DNA of 64,000 nt from Cohnella thailandensis (GCF_014212135.1 NZ_JACJVQ010000005.1:77702-141701); one strand, 5' to 3'; positions 14,131 through 23,294 are shown, counted from the first letter of the stretch. Notes: a model not told the origin generated them from the sequence alone. Numbers and translations are program-made.

Positions 14131-16116
14131 ATGAGCAGTTACGCAAGGATTCTTAACGGTCATGCGGAAGAAGCGTTAAAGGTGATGTCGTCGATCCGGG
14201 AGATATCCGTCGAAGAATCCGGAAGCGATGAACGTATCGCGCAATCGCTCGGAGGCATACACAAGGAAATCGTTAAAGGCATGGACCGCATCCGAAAGAC
14301 GCTTGACCAATTGATGGAGAACGTCGAATGGGATTCCTTCAACGTCTCCTTCTTCGGCGAGACCAATGCGGGAAAGAGCACGACGATCGGGGCGCTGCTG
14401 CGCGACAACGATGAGGGAATAGGCGACGGCCGCAAGGATTTTACGCAACGGAAGCAAAGCCGGACTTGGAACGGCGTACATTTGATGGACATGCCGGGCA
14501 TCGAAGGCAATGAGCTTAAATACGAGAACGAGATTCGGACTTCGGTCTTGAAATCGCACGTTATCTTCTATGTCGCCGCGGCCAACAAGGAGCCCGAAGA
14601 AGGGACGCTACGCAAAATCAAGAAATACCTGAAGGACCAGGCGAAGGTGTACGTTATTCTCAACATTCGGGGAAAGCCGGGGATGTACGCGCGGGTCAAG
14701 GAGCTGATCTCGCCGAATGTTCAATCGGTTCGGGACCGGACGGAAGCCAAGCTGCGATCCATTATTGGCGCGCAATATAAAGGCATTTTTCTCGTTAACT
14801 CCCATCTGGCTTATGTCGCTTCTGGCCGTCCGGCAAGAGACGAATTCATCGCGGACCGAGACAAAGCCATATCCGTATTCGGAAGCGCCGAGCAAGCATA
14901 CGCGTTCAGCCGATTCGACGAGTTGGAGGCGGAGATCAAGCGTCTTCACGAGATGGCTCCCAAAGAAATTGCCGTCAACAATACCTATAAATTGGTCCAA
15001 GGAATCGAATCCATCCTTTCCAGCCTCCTGCGCGAGAAGAAGAACTTCGATCAGGATATTAAGCTGCTCAAAGACCAAGTCAAACAAGCGACGGAGAAAG
15101 TGGAGCATACGATCGGCAAATACAACCGGGATTTGCTGAACGACTTGGATGCCCGGCTGGAGCGAATGAAATCCGACATGCAGCATAAGCTTGCGTCGTG
15201 TATCGACAACGGACTCGGCGAAAGCGCGATTCAGAACGCATTGCGGGAAGTGAAGGATCGGCATGAACTCGAGATCAAAGACGGGTTGGAAGCTCACATT
15301 GCGAGCCTCCGGTCGGAAATCGCGAAACATCTGGACAACCTGAGAACCCGGATCGACCTTGGGCTGAAATTCAACGGCGTCAAGAACGGGGATATCGACC
15401 TTGGAGAGATCGTCCGGGAGATGAAGCTAAGCTTTAAGTATATTTTCGATCAAGTCGCTGATCTAGGCTTTACGATAGTCGGAATCGTAACCTCGTTCGC
15501 CATTAACCCGATCCTCGGGGCGGTTACGCTTGTCGTCGGAGTCATCCGCAAGATCTGGGACTGGTTCTTCCGAGATCCGGCCAAACGCAAGCGGGAAGCG
15601 AAGGATAAGGCCTACTACGAAATCGACAAAAGCATCAATGGCGTGAAGAAGGAAATGGAAGCCAACATGAGGAGAGAAGCGGCGACATTGGAACGAGGCA
15701 TCAAGCGACAGCTGCATGCGGTGAACCAATTCGTCCGCTCCACCGAGAGGCTGAGTCAAGCCCTGAACGCGAAAGTCAGGGAGTTGAATCTCGTTCGAAT
15801 CGACATCTCGAATTCTCTTATCGAGTTCGTCAGCGGGACGCGGCCGCAGGTCGCTTATTTGGATCTTCGGATGAGAAGAGCGGTGTGTATCTTGGATAAG
15901 CCTATTCGATACCGGGAAGAGCTGCTGCAGCTTGAAGCTTTCGAGCAATACGGCTCCATCAACGAGCTCCTCAACGGGCTCGATCAGCGAGTCGAGCGGC
16001 AGATTCTATTCTATGGAGGCAAAGACGAGTTTCACTACCGCATGCTGTCGGGAATTAACGATTACTACGCGTCGAAGAATCCGGCTCATCCGATCAAACA
16101 AGTCAGGAGAGGGTAA
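14131..16116 (+). CDS. Dynamin-like GTPase, LeoA/LeoBC-related, first of a pair
   Basis: A 661-residue protein. The ATG at 14131 follows GGGGGC; the longer frame from 14047 starts in the upstream tRNA terminator. The G domain has a P-loop GETNAGKST (about 76-84) and DMPG as G3. Long helical coiled regions follow, and a hydrophobic paddle-like segment (about 445-475, FTIVGIVTSFAINPILGAVT) lies in the middle of the C-terminal half. This is the layout of bacterial dynamin-like proteins that bind or remodel membranes. A second, different dynamin-like GTPase follows within 2 bases, as in LeoA-LeoBC (Eleos) loci. Membrane surveillance or anti-phage defence is inferred, not shown. Confidence 0.8.
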   Translation: MSSYARILNGHAEEALKVMSSIREISVEESGSDERIAQSLGGIHKEIVKGMDRIRKTLDQLMENVEWDSFNVSFFGETNAGKSTTIGALLRDNDEGIGDGRKDFTQRKQSRTWNGVHLMDMPGIEGNELKYENEIRTSVLKSHVIFYVAAANKEPEEGTLRKIKKYLKDQAKVYVILNIRGKPGMYARVKELISPNVQSVRDRTEAKLRSIIGAQYKGIFLVNSHLAYVASGRPARDEFIADRDKAISVFGSAEQAYAFSRFDELEAEIKRLHEMAPKEIAVNNTYKLVQGIESILSSLLREKKNFDQDIKLLKDQVKQATEKVEHTIGKYNRDLLNDLDARLERMKSDMQHKLASCIDNGLGESAIQNALREVKDRHELEIKDGLEAHIASLRSEIAKHLDNLRTRIDLGLKFNGVKNGDIDLGEIVREMKLSFKYIFDQVADLGFTIVGIVTSFAINPILGAVTLVVGVIRKIWDWFFRDPAKRKREAKDKAYYEIDKSINGVKKEMEANMRREAATLERGIKRQLHAVNQFVRSTERLSQALNAKVRELNLVRIDISNSLIEFVSGTRPQVAYLDLRMRRAVCILDKPIRYREELLQLEAFEQYGSINELLNGLDQRVERQILFYGGKDEFHYRMLSGINDYYASKNPAHPIKQVRRG

Positions 16117-16118
16117 CC

Positions 16119-17738
16119 ATCATTACATCCTATACGGAGCAAAAGAATAAGCTGAGGAATCTGCTATTCAAGCTGGAGAGCACGCTTGAGGAGAGTAAGA
16201 CGAGACTGGGCCTCGAGAACGCGGAGCTGACTCGGAAGCTTGTCGCGGCTAGAGACAACCTGGAGAACGAGAAGTTCGTCATCGCCATGTTCGGCGCGTT
16301 TACCGATGGGAAATCCACGCTTTTATCCGCTTTGACCAAGAAGCTGGATATCCGGATCGCTCCCGAACCGACCACCGACTCCATTCAAGTGTATCCGTAC
16401 GGGGATTACGTTATTGTGGATACCCCGGGGTTATTCTCCGACGACATGCTGCATGACGAACGCACAAAGAAATACATATCCGAAGCGAATGTCCTTCTTT
16501 ATACGGTCGATCCGGTCAACCCGCTGAAGGAGAGCCACCATGCGACGATTCGGTGGTTGCTGCAGGACTTGCAGAAAATCGATTCGACGATCTTTATCGT
16601 CAACAAAATGGACGAAATTGCGGATCTGGACGATGAAAAGGACTTCGAGCTTCATGCTTCGATCAAGAAGGAAGTCGTGAGGGATACCCTGGGGCGGATT
16701 CTTTCCCATGATGTTTCTCCGCGAATCGTATGCACGGCAGGCAACCCCTTCGATCAGGGGCTTGAGCATTGGTTCGCTAATGAAGAGGAGTACATGCAGC
16801 TTTCGCGGATCCCGTTGCTCGTAGAGGAATTAAATGCCTTCATACGGGAATCCAGAAGCGGCCTGATGATCAAAGCCGGAATCAGCGTCATAAGGGACGC
16901 CGTTCTCCAATTGGAGTTCCAGTTGAAGGCCATGAACGAGAAGCTGTCCGACAAGCTCGAGGTTATTCGGAACCAAGAGCGGGAAGTGTCCGATTCCGTC
17001 GAGACGCTTCAAAGAGACATCTCCCGGAAGCACCAACAGATCAAGGAAGAAATTCTCACGATACGCCAGGACCTGCTCGTCTATATGGAAGGGGCGGCGG
17101 ATCGCAAGCAGTTCGGATCGCGAGTGCAGGAGAGATTGGGCAACAACGGATACATTCTTCAGGAAAGAATCAACCTAGTGATCCAGAAGTATACGGAACA
17201 GTTGTTAGATGAACAGGATCAGTTGATTAGGGAAGTCGAAACTTCGGTTGAGTATCACAATCAGCTTCAGTCTCAGCTCTTGGAGTATTCCCGAAAAATG
17301 GGAATGAATCTGGTATCGAAGCTGGGCACCCAATCCACGCGGGCGATTGCCGACTCCATTCTTAAACTGCGGGACATGACCAAGCTTAATATCAAGTTTA
17401 AGCCATGGGGGGCGATGAAATGGGCTTCCCGTATCTCCAAATTCGCCGCGTGGATGCCCGTCATCGTAGACGTCGTAAGCATGGTCATGAAAGCCGTCGA
17501 AGAACAAAAGCTTCAAAGCGCCAAGCAGCAAATGAAGGAGCAGCTAGAAGAATTGTTTAAGGATTTCTTCGAGTCCTTTACGATCGAAGACTATACGGCC
17601 GCTTATTTCCCTGCCGTTAAAGGAACGATCGATATGCTTAAAGAGATTCGGAAGTCGACGGAGGAGTTCACGCAGCTGAAAGCGACGCTTGGCGATATCG
17701 CCTCGAGGCTCCGGGAAGATATCGAACTTCTTGTATGA
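16119..17738 (+). CDS. Dynamin-like GTPase, second of the pair, with an apparent non-AUG start
   Basis: About 539 residues. P-loop GAFTDGKST (about 59-67), G3 DTPGLFS, G4 NKMDE, then long coiled-coil helices and a hydrophobic stretch (FAAWMPVIVDVVSMVMKAV). The first in-frame ATG (16287) lies two residues before the P-loop and would delete the first strand and N-terminal helices. Upstream the frame stays open to 16056 with no ATG, GTG or TTG, yet an excellent AGGAGAGGG site (16105-16113) lies just before ATC 16119 and ATT 16122. A rare ATC/ATT start, or a sequence error, is the simplest reading. The gene is translationally close to the first GTPase gene. Confidence 0.75.
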   Translation: MITSYTEQKNKLRNLLFKLESTLEESKTRLGLENAELTRKLVAARDNLENEKFVIAMFGAFTDGKSTLLSALTKKLDIRIAPEPTTDSIQVYPYGDYVIVDTPGLFSDDMLHDERTKKYISEANVLLYTVDPVNPLKESHHATIRWLLQDLQKIDSTIFIVNKMDEIADLDDEKDFELHASIKKEVVRDTLGRILSHDVSPRIVCTAGNPFDQGLEHWFANEEEYMQLSRIPLLVEELNAFIRESRSGLMIKAGISVIRDAVLQLEFQLKAMNEKLSDKLEVIRNQEREVSDSVETLQRDISRKHQQIKEEILTIRQDLLVYMEGAADRKQFGSRVQERLGNNGYILQERINLVIQKYTEQLLDEQDQLIREVETSVEYHNQLQSQLLEYSRKMGMNLVSKLGTQSTRAIADSILKLRDMTKLNIKFKPWGAMKWASRISKFAAWMPVIVDVVSMVMKAVEEQKLQSAKQQMKEQLEELFKDFFESFTIEDYTAAYFPAVKGTIDMLKEIRKSTEEFTQLKATLGDIASRLREDIELLV

Positions 17739-17764
17739 GGCGATGAAGCTAACCTTTCGTACAG

Positions 17765-17911
17765 TCATTTAACGTCATTCCGATAATGAGGCTCGATCGT
17801 GGGATACAGAAACTGGTTCTCGAAATCGACCGTCCTCTCTTCCTCTTCGGAGGTTTCGTTGGCAAGCTTCGCGTTTTCTTGTTCGGGGTTCTTGCGATGT
17901 TTTTCGGTCAT
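17765..17911 (-). CDS. Small hydrophilic protein, 48 aa, hypothetical
   Basis: MTEKHRKNPEQENAKLANET, then SEEEERTVDFENQFLYPTIE and a short tail. The ATG at 17911 has an AAGGAGAG site at proper distance, which supports expression. It is strongly charged with no membrane segment and lies convergent with the second dynamin-like gene and divergent from the SspH gene. Small charged proteins of this sort are frequent among sporulation genes, but nothing specific can be claimed. Confidence 0.6.
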   Translation of the reverse strand: MTEKHRKNPEQENAKLANETSEEEERTVDFENQFLYPTIEPHYRNDVK

Positions 17912-18033
17912 GGGGAACTCTCCTTCGAGGCATAAGTATCTATAGTCATGTTCCGGGGAACCCAAGAATATTCCGGCGGCTACACGTGAAGAATGAAACG
18001 GAGTTTACGCGAAGGAAAGGTTGGAACCGAAAG

Positions 18034-18258
18034 ATGAACGTACAGCGCGCGTCGGAGATTGCCGCATCGCCGATCATGGCGAACGTGACCTTGGACGGTA
18101 CTCCGGTATACATTCAACACGTCGACGAGGCCGAGGAGGTCGCCCGGGTATACCCGCTTGACCGTCCGGACCAAGAGATGAACGTGGCCGTAAGGCAACT
18201 GGTCGAGGATGGGGAAGAGGTCGGCTCCGTCGGCCCGATCCTTTGCCGCGACATCTGA
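18034..18258 (+). CDS. sspH: Small acid-soluble spore protein, H type
   Basis: A 74-residue protein MNVQRASEIAASPIMANVTL... with GTPVYIQHVDE, ARVYPLDRPDQEMNV and VRQLVEDGEE, the pattern of the SspH family of minor SASPs made in the forespore. The start at 18034 gives the family N-terminus; the frame open from 17986 adds 16 unrelated residues. A terminator follows. It marks the organism as a spore former. Confidence 0.92.
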   Translation: MNVQRASEIAASPIMANVTLDGTPVYIQHVDEAEEVARVYPLDRPDQEMNVAVRQLVEDGEEVGSVGPILCRDI

Positions 18259-18302
18259 AGGAAGAAGCAAGCCCCTATCCGCATTGGTCAATCCCCCTAT
18301 CG

Positions 18303-18355
18303 AACAAGCTGTTTCCGGAATATCAACCGGGGACAGCTTGTTTTACTTTCTTTTT
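18303..18355 (+). terminator. Terminator after sspH
   Basis: AACAAGCTGT (18303-18312) pairs perfectly with ACAGCTTGTT (18333-18342), with an inner CCGG/CCGG hairpin, followed by a T-rich tail (TTTTACTTTCTTTTT). Confidence 0.85.
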
Positions 18356-18437
18356 GTCTTACGATAGAGGTTTTTGGCGGAATTTGGAGAATGACTTTGT
18401 ATGGCAACAATGCCGAAAATCGAAAGGGGAGTTGAGG

Positions 18438-18671
18438 ATGGCCAAGTATACGCGGGTAGAAAAGGACAGATGTATCGTTTGCGGAGCTTGCGTGGCGATA
18501 GCGCCCGACGTTTACGAATACGATGACGAGGGATATGCCGGCGTCATCTTCGGCGGGGACGACAATCGCGGGGTCACGGCTATCGACGAGGAGTTTCTGG
18601 ATGATTTGCTGGACGCGGAAGACGGCTGTCCGACGCTTGCGGTCAAACTCTCGGACACGCCTTTCTCCTGA
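18438..18671 (+). CDS. fer: Ferredoxin, single [4Fe-4S]
   Basis: A 77-residue electron carrier MAKYTRVEKDRCIVCGACVA... with cluster ligands Cys12, Cys15, Cys18 and Cys64 (GCP). Sequence and length match the Bacillus Fer type. The ATG at 18438 follows AAAGGGGAG; the frame open from 18243 has no family resemblance upstream. Probable partners are cytochrome P450s, desaturases or other oxidoreductases; none is adjacent. Confidence 0.96.
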   Translation: MAKYTRVEKDRCIVCGACVAIAPDVYEYDDEGYAGVIFGGDDNRGVTAIDEEFLDDLLDAEDGCPTLAVKLSDTPFS

Positions 18672-18698
18672 ACCATTCCGTTCCTCTAAAGCGAATTT

Positions 18699-18734
18699 AA
18701 CGCTCCGCGTCGGCAGTCGATGCGGGGCGTTTTT
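18699..18734 (+). terminator. Terminator after fer
   Basis: AACGCTCCGC (18699-18708) pairs with GCGGGGCGTT (18722-18731) with one G-U pair, then TTTTT. Confidence 0.85.
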
Positions 18735-18743
18735 CGATGATGG

Positions 18744-18778
18744 AAAAACAATCCCCCGAACAAGGATTCGGGGGATTG
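18744..18778 (-). terminator. Terminator of the ABC exporter operon
   Basis: CAATCCCCCGAA (18749-18760) and TTCGGGGGATTG (18767-18778) form a perfect 12-bp stem. Read on the minus strand it is followed by TTTTT, just after the exporter stop codon. Confidence 0.9.
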
Positions 18779-18797
18779 CTGCCTATTGCCGGAAGCC

Positions 18798-20573
18798 TTA
18801 AGCCTCCATCTTCTGAGCCGTATACAGCTTGTAGTACCTGCCGCGCTGCGCCATAAGCTCGTCGTGCGAGCCGCTCTCGGCGATGCCCTTGTCCGAGACG
18901 TACAGGATGCGGTCGCAGTTCTTGACCGTGGACAGGCGGTGGGCGATGATGAACGACGTCCGGCCCTTAAGCAGCTCGTTCAGCCCCTTCTGGAGCAGGC
19001 GCTCGGTCCGGGCATCGATGGACGAGGTGGCCTCGTCCAGGATGAGGATGCGAGGGTCGGCGAGCAGCGTGCGGGCGAACGAGATGAGCTGGCGCTGGCC
19101 TTGGGACAGCTTCGAGCCGCGCTCATTGACTTCGGTCAGGTAGCCCTGCTCGAACTCGCGGATGAAGTCGTCGGCGCAGACGGCCTTGGCCGCGGCGATG
19201 ACTTCTTCCTCGGTGGCGTCCAGCTTGCCGTAGCGGATATTGTCCAGGATCGTGCCGGAGAAGATGAAGCTGTCCTGCAGCATGATGCCCATCTGGCTGC
19301 GCAGCGACTTCAGCTTCACTTCCGCGATGTCGTGGCCGTCGACGAGAATGGCGCCGTCCGTGACGTTGTAGAAGCGCGAGATCAGGTTGACGACGGTCGT
19401 CTTGCCGGCGCCGGTCGGGCCGACGAGCGCGATGCTCTCGCCCGCCTTGACGTGGAAGTTCAAGTTCTCCAGGATATTCAAGCCCGGATCGTAAGCGAAG
19501 GTGACGTTGTCGAACGTGACGCTGCCCTTGATCGGCGGGAGCTCTCGCGCGTCCTTAACGTCGCTGACGGTGACCGGCTCGTCGAGAGTCTCGAAGATAC
19601 GCTCGAGATAAGCGACGGAGTTGATGAAGCTGTTGTAGATGTTCGACAGGTTCAGAATCGGCTGCCAGAAGCGGGAAGCGTAGGCGCTCATGGCGAGAAT
19701 GACGCCGAAGGTCGCCTCGGCCGGGCCCATAACCAGCAGTCCGACGAAGAAAATGGCCGTCAATACGAGGGTCGCAAGGTTGTCTACCGAGAACGGGACG
19801 AGATGGGTGAAGTACATCGCTCTCATCCATGCCTTGCGGTAGTTGACCGCCAACCGGGTAAAGATGCCTTCGTTGCGCTCCTCGCGCGTGAAGATCTGCG
19901 TGACGCGAATGCCGCTGATGCTCTCCTGCAGGTAAGCGTTCATGTTGGAGCTCTTATTGGACACCATCTGCCAAGCCCGGCGCTGTCTCGTCTTAAGCAG
20001 GAACATGACGAGGAGGAAGATGGGCAGCCCGGCAAGGATGACGAGCGACAGCTTCGCGTCCACGGCGAACATGAAGATCGCTATGAAGACCAGGTTCAGG
20101 ATTTCGAGAATGAAGTTTATGATACCGTTGGACAGCACGTCCGAGACAGCGTTGACATAGTTAACGACCCGGATCAGGATCTTCCCTTGCGGCCGGTCGT
20201 CGTAATACTGGAACGGCAGCTGCTGAAGATGCTTGAACAGATCCGACCGGATCTCGAAGATGATGTCCTGGCCGACACGGGTCATGATGCGCGAGCGGAT
20301 CGTCGCCAGAATGACGCTGACGACGATGGTCGCGAGCGTCATCGCCGACCAGAACAGCAACGCCGGTTTGTCCTTGGCCGGAATCGTCACGTCGATGACG
20401 TGCTGGACGATCAGCGGCGCGGAGAGTCCGATGCCGGCCGAGAGGGCGCTCAGCAGGAAGGCGACGAGCATCGGCGTCTTCTGTTTGCGGATATAGACCA
20501 TCGCCCTGCGGAAGTGGCGGATGTCGAACGGCGATTCCAGATCCTCGTCGATGTCGAATTTATTTCTGGCCAT
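18798..20573 (-). CDS. ABC exporter half-transporter, canonical-Walker-B subunit
   Basis: 591 residues: six membrane segments (about 30-320) and a C-terminal ATPase with Walker [10 protein letters not shown], signature KLSQGQRQ (Gln instead of the usual second Gly), Walker [13 protein letters not shown] with the catalytic Glu, and H-loop IIAHRLST. Together with the upstream gene, whose Walker B ends in Asp, it fits a heterodimeric multidrug or lipid exporter such as BmrC/BmrD or LmrCD. Its start overlaps the end of the upstream gene by 14 bases, so the two are co-translated. Confidence 0.94.
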   Translation of the reverse strand: MARNKFDIDEDLESPFDIRHFRRAMVYIRKQKTPMLVAFLLSALSAGIGLSAPLIVQHVIDVTIPAKDKPALLFWSAMTLATIVVSVILATIRSRIMTRVGQDIIFEIRSDLFKHLQQLPFQYYDDRPQGKILIRVVNYVNAVSDVLSNGIINFILEILNLVFIAIFMFAVDAKLSLVILAGLPIFLLVMFLLKTRQRRAWQMVSNKSSNMNAYLQESISGIRVTQIFTREERNEGIFTRLAVNYRKAWMRAMYFTHLVPFSVDNLATLVLTAIFFVGLLVMGPAEATFGVILAMSAYASRFWQPILNLSNIYNSFINSVAYLERIFETLDEPVTVSDVKDARELPPIKGSVTFDNVTFAYDPGLNILENLNFHVKAGESIALVGPTGAGKTTVVNLISRFYNVTDGAILVDGHDIAEVKLKSLRSQMGIMLQDSFIFSGTILDNIRYGKLDATEEEVIAAAKAVCADDFIREFEQGYLTEVNERGSKLSQGQRQLISFARTLLADPRILILDEATSSIDARTERLLQKGLNELLKGRTSFIIAHRLSTVKNCDRILYVSDKGIAESGSHDELMAQRGRYYKLYTAQKMEA

Positions 20574-22335
20574 GTGCCGTCACCTGCCTTCCCAAGCCCT
20601 CGTTCTGGAGCATGAATACTTCGTAATAATAGCCTCGTTTCGCCAATAGCTCGGCGTGCGTGCCGTCCTCGATGACGCGGCCGTTATCCAGGATGAGGAT
20701 CCGGTCCGCGCTTGCCGTCGTGGACACGCGCTGGGCGATAATGATCTTCGTGCAGGAATAGTCGAGCTCCCGAAGGCTCTTCTGGATATGCTCCTCCGTC
20801 TCCAGGTCGACGGCCGAGGTCGTGTCGTCCAGGATGAGGATCGGAGGCTTGACGGCCAGGGCGCGCGCCAGCGCGATGCGTTGCTTCTGACCGCCGGACA
20901 GGCCGACGCCGCGTTCGCCGACGATCGTGTCGTAGCCCTCCGGCATCTTCCGGATGAAGGCGTCGGCGGCGGCGAGCCTCGCGAACCGATGGACCTCCTC
21001 CTCCGGCATCTCCGGATCGCCGTAGGCGATGTTGCCGTCGATCGTATCGGAGAACAGCAGCACGTCCTGCGTCGCCACTCCGATATTGGCTCTCAGCTCG
21101 CCCAGCTCCAAGCCTCGAACGTCCTTGCCGTCCACCAGAACCCGGCCGGCCGTCACGTCGTAGAAGCGGGGAATCAGGTTGATGAGCGACGTTTTCCCCG
21201 AACCGGTCGCCCCCATGATCGCCACCGTCTCGCCGGGCTCGATCGTGAAGTCGATGTCGTCGAGGACGGTCGCGTTGTCGTACTTGAAGCTCACGTGCTC
21301 GAAGGCGATTCGGCCCTCGTAACGGCGCTTCTCGATCGGATTGCGATCGTTGACGATGCCCGGCTTGGAGTAGTAGATATCGATGATTTTGTTAAGGCTG
21401 GCGAAGAAGCGTTGAATGTCGTTGATAATGATGCCGATGTTGCGCATCGGGTTCGACAGGCCCCAGATAAGAGCGGAGAAGGCGGAGAATTCCCCGAACG
21501 TAAGCCGTCCGTCCATGACGAGCATGCCGCCCACGATCATCAGGATGACGTTGAAGCCTTGGGCGAACGTCTCCAGGTAAGGGAAGTAGTCGAGCCACAC
21601 CATCGCCGCCGCTTTGTTGGCCTTCGCGTAGTGGACGTTTTTCTCCGTGAACTTCTCGACTTCGAACTCCTCGCGAGCGAACGCCTTGACGACGCGATTG
21701 CCCGCGATATTCTCTTGGGTCGTCGTGTTGAGCTGGGACAGCCGTTCCCGCAGGTCGATGTACATCGGCCGTACTCGCTTGGCGAATAGAAACGCTACTA
21801 TAAAGATAGGAGGCGAGAGAATGAGCAGCCATAGAGTCAGTTCGGCGTCGATATAGAAGAAGTAGACGACCGCCGCCACGAAGATCGTCAGCGATTCGAT
21901 GATCGTCTTGAATATCCACGCCATCGTGTGCCGCACCATATCGAGGTCGCCCGTCATCTTCGTCATGAGGTCCCCGGTACGGTTGCGGTCGTAGTAGCTC
22001 ATGTCCTGGCCCTGAATCTTGTTGTAGAGATAGATTCGAACCCGGTAGAGCATGCTTTGCGAAGCGACCTCATAGAGCAGAGTCGTGCCGTAGGCGAGCC
22101 CCGTGCGCAGCAGCGAGAAGCCCACCATGCCGAGGCAGAGGCCGATCAGCAGACCCCGTTCGTTCGTCAGATTGGCCATCGCGTTGTCGTTGGCGATGAA
22201 GGTGTCGACGATGCGCTGTCCGAGGTACGGGTTGATGATGGTCAGCGACGAGCCTATGACGGAGAGACATAAAGCGATAATGTACCGTGCTCGATCCCCG
22301 ATCAAATTGTGCCATAACCACTTCAGTTGAAACAT
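20560..22335 (-). CDS. ABC exporter half-transporter, degenerate-site subunit
   Basis: 591 residues with six membrane segments and an ATPase with Walker A GATGSGKTS and canonical signature LSGGQKQR. The Walker B is ILILDDTTSAVD, where Asp replaces the catalytic Glu, and the switch region reads IIAQRVST, with Gln in place of the conserved switch His. These two substitutions mark the degenerate composite site of heterodimeric exporters. The partner is the downstream gene. The ribosome binding site GGTGA is modest. An extended -10 promoter lies at 22404-22412. Confidence 0.94.
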   Translation of the reverse strand: MFQLKWLWHNLIGDRARYIIALCLSVIGSSLTIINPYLGQRIVDTFIANDNAMANLTNERGLLIGLCLGMVGFSLLRTGLAYGTTLLYEVASQSMLYRVRIYLYNKIQGQDMSYYDRNRTGDLMTKMTGDLDMVRHTMAWIFKTIIESLTIFVAAVVYFFYIDAELTLWLLILSPPIFIVAFLFAKRVRPMYIDLRERLSQLNTTTQENIAGNRVVKAFAREEFEVEKFTEKNVHYAKANKAAAMVWLDYFPYLETFAQGFNVILMIVGGMLVMDGRLTFGEFSAFSALIWGLSNPMRNIGIIINDIQRFFASLNKIIDIYYSKPGIVNDRNPIEKRRYEGRIAFEHVSFKYDNATVLDDIDFTIEPGETVAIMGATGSGKTSLINLIPRFYDVTAGRVLVDGKDVRGLELGELRANIGVATQDVLLFSDTIDGNIAYGDPEMPEEEVHRFARLAAADAFIRKMPEGYDTIVGERGVGLSGGQKQRIALARALAVKPPILILDDTTSAVDLETEEHIQKSLRELDYSCTKIIIAQRVSTTASADRILILDNGRVIEDGTHAELLAKRGYYYEVFMLQNEGLGRQVTAHGQK

Positions 22336-22403
22336 TCGATCACCGGCTTTTTCTGTAGGTTTGAATGCTTGAAAGCGATCTCCTTTTTTAACAAAACAAT
22401 GGG

Positions 22404-22412
22404 ATTATAACA
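22404..22412 (-). promoter_or_regulatory. Extended -10 promoter of the ABC exporter operon
   Basis: The minus strand reads TGTTATAAT, a consensus -10 with TGn extension, about 70 bases upstream of the exporter start. No strong -35 was found. Confidence 0.45.
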
Positions 22413-22546
22413 CAAATAAGAGGAAGAGGGACGCTTTCCGGCATAAGTGAACAAATAATATTTGAAGCCCGAAAATATGTCCGCATCCCTCTATCGTTTC
22501 GCGCCATACGACTCCGAAATCGCGACATTTCGGGCTGCAAAAGAAG

Positions 22547-22591
22547 AAAACCGCGCCCTTAGAAGCCGAAGCTTCCGAGGATGCGGTTTTT
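22547..22591. terminator. Hairpin terminator between the exporter promoter and the TetR gene
   Basis: AAAACCGC (22547-22554) pairs with GCGGTTTT (22583-22590). The loop contains GAAGC/GCTTC. It lies just beyond the TetR stop codon on the minus strand, so it probably ends that gene. Confidence 0.55.
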
Positions 22592-22612
22592 GGTTCTCGG
22601 GGAAAAGCCAAG

Positions 22613-23236
22613 CTATCCTGCCTCGTAGCCCATCGCCCGATAGAAGCCCAACTCCGAGATTCGGGTCAGCTGCAAGGCCATGTAATGAGGCGAATAGATT
22701 CGATTCTGCTCGAACCATCTGCGGATGGTGCCCATCGCGGAAGAGCTCGCGTAATCGAGCAGGATATCCAGGGGGACAAGAAGCTTCTGGCTTGGCTGCG
22801 CGCTGGTGATTCTCAGGTAGAAAAATTCGCGGATGGATTCCAGCATTCTATCCGATAAGGAGGAGTCCTGCATCCGGGTGAGGATAATCCGATAGAAAGT
22901 TTCGTTCTCCGCCAAATGTTCGAATAGGGCCAGGAAATACGGGTCGGGCGTCTCGAAATCGGTCTGGAAAGGGGGAGCCGAGAGGCCGTATTCGGGCGAG
23001 GCGAGCTTGCCGAGAGCGGACAGCTTCTCTTCGGCGATCTTATCCATCAGTTCGAATTTGTCTTGATAATGGGCATAGAAGGTAGAACGATTCACGTTGG
23101 CTCTCTCGGTGATATCCCGAACGAGGATCTCGGAAAAAGGTTTCTCTGTCGCCAGAGACAAAAGAGCGTCTCGGACGAGCTGTTGCGTGCGGACGATTCT
23201 ACGATCCGTTGGACCGCCAAGGCGACTGGAAGTCAC
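22613..23236 (-). CDS. TetR family regulator of the adjacent catabolic operon
   Basis: About 207 residues with helix-turn-helix RDALLSLATEKPFSEILVRD, ITERANVNRSTFYAHYQDKF at about residues 21-60 and a C-terminal TetR_C-type domain. The start is taken as GTG 23236 (VTSSRLGG) because GGGAGGT lies 6 bases upstream; in-frame ATGs at 23242, 23251, 23254 and 23266 overlap or precede that site. The gene is divergent from the HpaB-type monooxygenase operon, with palindromic sequence between, so it is the likely regulator of that operon. Confidence 0.88.
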   Translation of the reverse strand: MTSSRLGGPTDRRIVRTQQLVRDALLSLATEKPFSEILVRDITERANVNRSTFYAHYQDKFELMDKIAEEKLSALGKLASPEYGLSAPPFQTDFETPDPYFLALFEHLAENETFYRIILTRMQDSSLSDRMLESIREFFYLRITSAQPSQKLLVPLDILLDYASSSAMGTIRRWFEQNRIYSPHYMALQLTRISELGFYRAMGYEAG

Positions 23237-23278
23237 TGGCATACCTCCCATCATTTTGACCGACATATGACTTGAATT

Positions 23279-23294
23279 TGTTGGTTAGCCAACA
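23279..23294. promoter_or_regulatory. Operator candidate upstream of the TetR gene
   Basis: TGTTGG (23279-23284), TTAG, CCAACA (23289-23294): a perfect inverted repeat in the AT-rich divergent region. The 11-mer TTTGTTGGTTA at 23277-23287 recurs at 23383-23393, nearer the monooxygenase gene, as a possible half-site. A third imperfect palindrome, TGATAATAGCTATCA, lies at 23432-23446. Confidence 0.5.

Noticed and set aside
16287..17738. Second dynamin-like protein starting at ATG 16287
   Set aside because: That start lies two residues before the P-loop and removes the first strand of the G domain, and the strong ribosome binding site is about 175 bases upstream.
18786..20615. A 609-codon open frame on the plus strand opposite the ABC exporter, and similar long antisense frames (24530-27058 minus, 842 codons; 29148-30794 minus, 548 codons)
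   Set aside because: Composition is rich in Arg/Asp/Val/Leu repeats typical of reading GC-rich genes backwards, with no ribosome binding sites, and each lies wholly opposite genes with clear conserved motifs.
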